The notes under the pieces were generated by a model. The model saw only the letters and a program-made list of their open reading frames with translations. It searched no databases and was not told the DNA's origin. The translations under genes were made by a program, and so were the position numbers. From Nonomuraea harbinensis (lineage in GTDB: Bacteria > Actinomycetota > Actinomycetes > Streptosporangiales > Streptosporangiaceae), in assembly GCF_019396385.1 (NCBI RefSeq), contig NZ_JAHKRN010000011.1, positions 124,001 through 188,000 of the forward strand: 64,000 nt of DNA. The letters run 5' to 3'. Of the stretch, positions 60,639-64,000 are shown in pieces (position 1 is the first letter of the stretch; every line of letters starts with the position of its first letter).

Positions 60639-61297
60639 CAGCGCATCCGCTTGTAGAGCCGCGTGGCGAGCTTGGCCGCCCGGCGGGGGAGCGACGGGCC
60701 GCCCAGCACCCGCGCGATCCAGCCGCGGTCCAGGTCGTGGCGGAGGCTGGTGCGCGGCTGCAGCCAGGATCCCGGCCGGGCGCGTCCGCCGTCACTGGTG
60801 TACGCGCGGGTCACGCCCATGCGCCTGAGCCGGTTCAGCACCAGCCGGTCGTAGGAGCCGAACGGGATCGCCACCCGCGACACCGGCTCGCCGACGAGCT
60901 GCCCGAGCAGGTGGTGCGCGGCCGACAGCTCCTCGGCCGCCTCCCGCGTGCCCAGCGTGCGCCAGTCGCGGTGCGCCCAGCCGTGCGAGCCGATGCGCAT
61001 GCCCGCGCCGAGCAGCTCGCGCACCCCGTCGGAGTCCAGCCGGCCCGGCTCGCCGAGCAGCCCGGCCAGCACGAAGAACTCGGCCTTCAACCCCCGCTCG
61101 ACCAGCCTGGGTAACGCGATCTCCACGTCGGACAGGTTCCCGTCGTCGAACGTGAGCCGCACGTCGGGCCGGCCCGCCACGGCGTCCACCACCTGCTCGA
61201 ACTGGGCCAGACTCACCCAGGTGTCTCCCTCGCCCGGGTCCAGCTCGCGGGTGGTGCGGCCGATGCCGTGCACGGTCAGGTTGGTCACCGCACGCAT
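60638..61297 (-). CDS. Polysaccharide deacetylase (CE4/NodB-like)
   Basis: 219 residues, near the minimum for the fold. Motif 1 is RLTFDDGNLSD (catalytic and metal Asp), motif 2 is SHGWAH (metal His pair), and AIPFGSYDRLVLNRLRRMG is the later conserved region. There is no signal peptide, so it should act inside the cell, perhaps on a lipid-linked intermediate. It is the first gene of a deacetylase-GT2-CelD unit with its own promoter element 32 nt upstream. Confidence 0.85.
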   Translation of the reverse strand: MRAVTNLTVHGIGRTTRELDPGEGDTWVSLAQFEQVVDAVAGRPDVRLTFDDGNLSDVEIALPRLVERGLKAEFFVLAGLLGEPGRLDSDGVRELLGAGMRIGSHGWAHRDWRTLGTREAAEELSAAHHLLGQLVGEPVSRVAIPFGSYDRLVLNRLRRMGVTRAYTSDGGRARPGSWLQPRTSLRHDLDRGWIARVLGGPSLPRRAAKLATRLYKRMR

Positions 61298-61329
61298 CCC
61301 GCCCCCTGCGTCAGTAGTCGCCAGGAGGG

Positions 61330-61357
61330 ATATCGGCGTCCGAGATGCGACGTTACA
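61330..61357 (-). promoter_or_regulatory. Locus promoter element upstream of the deacetylase operon
   Basis: Read on the minus strand: TGTAACG (61357-61351), 15 nt, then CGATAT (61335-61330) inside CCGATATCC. The ATG at 61297 is 32 nt beyond. The element overlaps the stop codon of the upstream epimerase gene. Confidence 0.65.
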
Positions 61358-62243
61358 GACTTTCTGCGTACCAAGCGACGGTACGGCGCAGTCCTTCCTC
61401 CAGCTCCGTGGCCGGTCGCCAGCCCAGCACCCGCTCCGCCGGGCCCGGGTCGGAGCGCTGCGTCCGGTCCAGCGGCCGGGCCGCGACCGCGCCGAACCGG
61501 GGCCGCGCCGCGCCGCCCACCACCCGGGCGAGCAGCTCCACGGTGTCGCGGATGGAGACCGGCTCGGCCGTGCCGACGTCGAGCACCTCGCCGGCCGCCC
61601 CGCCCGCCCCGGCCAGCACGAACGCGTCCACCACGTCCTCCACGTACACCCAGGTCACCATCCTGGTGCCCGAGGTCAGCTCCGGGTCGCGGCCGCGCAG
61701 CAGCTCCAGCGTCGCGTACGGGATCAGCCTGGACGTCTCCCGCTGGCCCGGCCCGTACACCATCGCCACCCGCAGCACCGACACCGGCACCTGCCAGAGC
61801 GCGTGGAACATGCGGGCGTAACCGGTGGCCGCCGCCTTGGCGGCGGCGTACGGCGAGCCGGGCGCGAGGCCGTCGCGCGGCTCCTCCACCGACCCGGCGA
61901 GCACCACGCTGCGTACGGGGGAGCCGGTGACGGCGGTGAGCAGGTTGACCGCGGCGGTGAGGTTGGCCGCGAGCGTGGGCGCCACGACGCCCGGCTCCCG
62001 CACCCCGGTCACCTCGCTGGCCAGGTGGAAGACCACCTCGGGGGCGGTCTCCGCGACCAGCTTCGCGGTGGCGGCCGGGTCGCCCAGGTCGGCGGCGTGC
62101 CAGCGCTCGCCGTGCCCGGAGACGTCCGGCGGGCGGCGGCTGACCGCGTGCACCCGCGCCCCCAGCGCCGCCAGCCGCCTGACCAGGTGCGCGCCGATGA
62201 ACCCCGTCGCGCCCGTCACCAGCGCCGGCGTGCCTTCCCACAT
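61353..62243 (-). CDS. NAD-dependent epimerase/dehydratase (extended SDR)
   Basis: 296 residues. The cofactor loop is VTGATGFIGAHLVRRL. The catalytic set is LAGSVEEP with SPYAAAKAAATGYARMF (YxxxK). VVFHLASEVTG and VAMVYGPGQ follow the nucleotide-sugar epimerase pattern. It could be a 4-ketoreductase or 4-epimerase for one of the locus sugars. It lies 9 nt downstream of the beta-helix gene and probably shares its transcript. Confidence 0.86.
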   Translation of the reverse strand: MWEGTPALVTGATGFIGAHLVRRLAALGARVHAVSRRPPDVSGHGERWHAADLGDPAATAKLVAETAPEVVFHLASEVTGVREPGVVAPTLAANLTAAVNLLTAVTGSPVRSVVLAGSVEEPRDGLAPGSPYAAAKAAATGYARMFHALWQVPVSVLRVAMVYGPGQRETSRLIPYATLELLRGRDPELTSGTRMVTWVYVEDVVDAFVLAGAGGAAGEVLDVGTAEPVSIRDTVELLARVVGGAARPRFGAVAARPLDRTQRSDPGPAERVLGWRPATELEEGLRRTVAWYAESL

Positions 62244-62252
62244 GTGCGCCTC

Positions 62253-63197
62253 CTAGTCGTGCCGTTCGGGTTCGGGGATCGGGCCGCCGGTGTCGTGCCA
62301 CACGTTGCCGCCGCCGTCGGCCAGCTCCGACGCGGTGCTGAGCAGGATCGGGCAGTCGTACGCGGACGCCCGGCCGAACCGGTTGCCGGTGACGTGCTGG
62401 CCGCGCAGCGGGCGGCCGAGCGGCGTGTGGTCGATGTTCACCACGCATGCGCCGCCGTCCAGGTAGTTGTCCTCCACGCGCAGGTCGTCGGCCGAGGACT
62501 GGACGGCGGCGTTGGGGTCGCGGGTGGTGGACAGGTCGATCGTGTTGTGCTCCAGCGTGACGCCGGTCTGGTCGGCGAACGCCTGGACGCCGTCGTTGTG
62601 GGTCGGGCCGCCGCCCTGATCGGGGTCCTCGGGGAACCAGCTCAGGTCGTGGATGTAGGAGTCGCGGACGAGGGTGCCCGTGTGCGCCTTGATCCCGTCC
62701 ACGGTGCCGGTGAACTCCGACCTGAGGATGCTGGTGTGCGCGGCCCAGATGCCGTCGACCGACGGAGACGGGTGGGCCGGCCGGAACTCGGAGTCCTCGA
62801 TCACCGTGTCGCGGGCATGCTCGGTGTCGACCAGCGGCCGCACCCGGTCGGCCTTCCCCCCGAGGAACCGGCACTTCCTGAACGTGACACCCCGCCCGGT
62901 CACCGTCACGAACCCATGGAACTCCCTGCCCTCGACCACCTCACCGTCAACGGCGAACGTCCGATCCCCAGCCACCACCACAAGCTCCGTCCCCACCGGC
63001 ACCCCCGTACTACCCGCATCCGGAAACCCATCCGGCACCCATCGCCCAGCCCCGGTCTCCCCCTCCGTCACCACCGCTCCGTCGCTCACCCCCGCCCCCT
63101 CCAGCGGCTTCTCCCGCCCCTGCCCACCCGCCAGCACCACGACGATCACCACCAGCGCGACAACCCCCACCGCGCCAACCCCCCACCACACCTTCAC
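62253..63197 (-). CDS. Exported right-handed beta-helix protein
   Basis: 314 residues from the GTG at 63197, with GAGG 8 nt upstream; the long frame beyond it crosses repeats. One N-terminal membrane/signal helix (VGAVGVVALVVIVVVLAGG) with no lipobox. The body is a parallel beta-helix: GVTFRKCRFLGG, DTVIEDSEFRP, TSILRSEFTGTVDGIKAHTGTLVRDSYIHDLSW and GVTLEHNTIDLST. The layout resembles the lipoprotein at 53.7 kb, and both end units of the locus. It may bind or cut the polymer outside the cell. Confidence 0.82.
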   Translation of the reverse strand: MKVWWGVGAVGVVALVVIVVVLAGGQGREKPLEGAGVSDGAVVTEGETGAGRWVPDGFPDAGSTGVPVGTELVVVAGDRTFAVDGEVVEGREFHGFVTVTGRGVTFRKCRFLGGKADRVRPLVDTEHARDTVIEDSEFRPAHPSPSVDGIWAAHTSILRSEFTGTVDGIKAHTGTLVRDSYIHDLSWFPEDPDQGGGPTHNDGVQAFADQTGVTLEHNTIDLSTTRDPNAAVQSSADDLRVEDNYLDGGACVVNIDHTPLGRPLRGQHVTGNRFGRASAYDCPILLSTASELADGGGNVWHDTGGPIPEPERHD

Positions 63198-63674
63198 CCC
63201 GGCATCCTCACCCGAGACCAACCCTCCACACCAGATCCCCCAGCACCCCGGCGGATGCGATGGCCGGGGCTCGCGCCAGATTGCACCAAGGCCCCACCGC
63301 ACCTCACCAGCGGCTCGCCATGCGGGAGTTCGCGCCGGATGGCACCCATTTCGCGCCCCGCCCCACCTCGCCTCACCGCTCCGCCGGGGGCGGTTGTGGG
63401 TGCTCGTGATGGATCCCGCGCACGCCCCGCTGCTCCGGTGGAGGTGGTGGCGGTGGCTCGCGCCAGATCCCACCCCCAGACCGCTCCGGTGGGGGCACTG
63501 TGGGGAGCTCGTGCGGACACGGTGCTCGCCGTTGCGGGGTTCGGCGGAAGCCCACGCTCGGTGAGGGGAGTGCGAGCGGGGGCGGTTGTGGGGCGTTGCG
63601 CCGGTATCCCGCTCACGTCCGTAGGAGGTGGCTGTGGGGGAAGCGCCGTACCGGGGGTTCCCCCTTGTGGTGGG
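63198..63674. repeat. Degenerate direct repeats in a gene-free spacer
   Basis: A CTCGCGCCAGAT-type motif recurs at 63270, 63329 and 63458. A 33-bp segment beginning CCGCTCCG and ending GCTCGTG occurs at 63377-63409 and 63481-63513 with several mismatches, and GGGGGCGGTTGTGGG recurs at 63386 and 63579. Frames here are open on both strands only because of the composition. No gene is evident. The copies are too irregular for CRISPR. Confidence 0.6.
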
Positions 63675-64000
63675 TCAGCGGGGGCGGCGGGCGCAGTGGG
63701 GGCAGCCTGAGGTGGGGCGGCGGGTGGGACGGTGGTGGTGGTCGGCGCGGGTGAGGGTGAGGGAGGCGTCGCTGGTGAGGATCGCCGCCTCCAGCCGGCG
63801 CAGTTCGGGCGACGGTTCCAGGCCGAGGTCGTTGGTGAGGATGTGCCACCCGTCGCGGTAGACCTCCAGCGCCTCCGCCTGCCGCCCAGCCCGGTACAGG
63901 GCGAGCATCAGCTGACCGCGGAACCGTTCGCGCAGCGGATGTTCACGGACCAGCCCGGTGAGCTCCCCGACGAGGTCGGCGTGCCGGTGCAGCCGCAGGT
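63675..64000 (-). CDS. AfsR/SARP-type activator, C-terminal part (runs off the window)
   Basis: About 108 codons end at the stop at 63675; the gene continues past 64000. The bacterial transcriptional activator domain (BTAD) is clear: ELTGLVREHPLRERFRGQLMLALYRAGRQAEALEVYRD and LGLEPSPELRRLEAAIL. The last 35 residues are His/Arg/Pro-rich. SARP regulators switch on secondary-metabolite or developmental gene clusters. Whether it regulates the adjacent polysaccharide locus cannot be seen. Confidence 0.8.
   Translation of the reverse strand, partial: LRLHRHADLVGELTGLVREHPLRERFRGQLMLALYRAGRQAEALEVYRDGWHILTNDLGLEPSPELRRLEAAILTSDASLTLTRADHHHRPTRRPTSGCPHCARRPR

Overview
The window is very GC-rich, uses GTG and TTG starts freely, and carries a conservon (histidine kinase, roadblock, DUF742, GTPase, P450), an XRE/DUF5753-DUF397 pair and an AfsR/SARP-type activator tail. 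Together these point to a filamentous actinomycete. A Streptosporangiales member such as Nonomuraea is my best guess, but that is inference; no rRNA or other marker gene is present.

Layout. 0.4-2.3 kb: a type IV toxin-antitoxin-like pair (AbiEi-like repressor intact, AbiEii-like nucleotidyltransferase broken) with an inverted-repeat operator. 2.3-12.8 kb: small regulator and metabolism units: a MarR/NTF2 pair, pentapeptide protein, DUF1707 protein, saccharopine-dehydrogenase-like protein, methyltransferase, quinone-oxidoreductase-like dehydrogenase, NarL-type two-component system with a fused-gene relic beside it, deazaflavin oxidoreductase, and a TetR regulator with three operator copies. 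12.8-15.3 kb: an ABC-2 exporter. 15.3-20.0 kb: a conservon with one complete CYP157-like P450 lacking the ExxR motif and one decayed P450. 20.2-25.3 kb: TetR/DUF2867, MmcQ/YjbR, GNAT, a drug/metabolite exporter and its probable GntR regulator.

25.5-63.2 kb: a large surface-polysaccharide locus. A polyprenyl-phosphate sugar transferase starts the repeat unit. RmlABDC make dTDP-L-rhamnose. A tightly coupled block (C-methyltransferase, CDP-glucose synthase, PIG-L deacetylase, epimerase, DUF4910 protein, duplicated Cys-rich protein) probably makes or modifies a second sugar. A Wzx flippase, two Wzz-like proteins, a Wzy/ligase-like protein, several glycosyltransferases, an AlgD-like dehydrogenase, a CelD-like acyltransferase, a polysaccharide deacetylase and two beta-helix exoproteins complete it. 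The locus is interrupted at 42.2-51.6 kb by an Rhs polymorphic toxin (Hint plus GIY-YIG tip), its Imm26-like immunity gene and several regulators.

Main new observation. Five transcription units of the polysaccharide locus (wzz1, the DUF6492 pair, wzz2, the AlgD-like dehydrogenase operon, the deacetylase operon) have a shared bipartite element, TGTAACR-N15-17-CGAYAT, 30-71 nt upstream of the start codon. It looks like a dedicated alternative-sigma promoter. A further bidirectional copy lies at the edge of the Rhs module, and its plus-strand half is a near copy of the wzz2 promoter, so the Rhs module is bracketed by a 31-32 bp direct repeat.

The window ends inside a minus-strand AfsR/SARP-family regulator. 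I found no tRNA, rRNA, CRISPR array, complete insertion sequence or replication origin.
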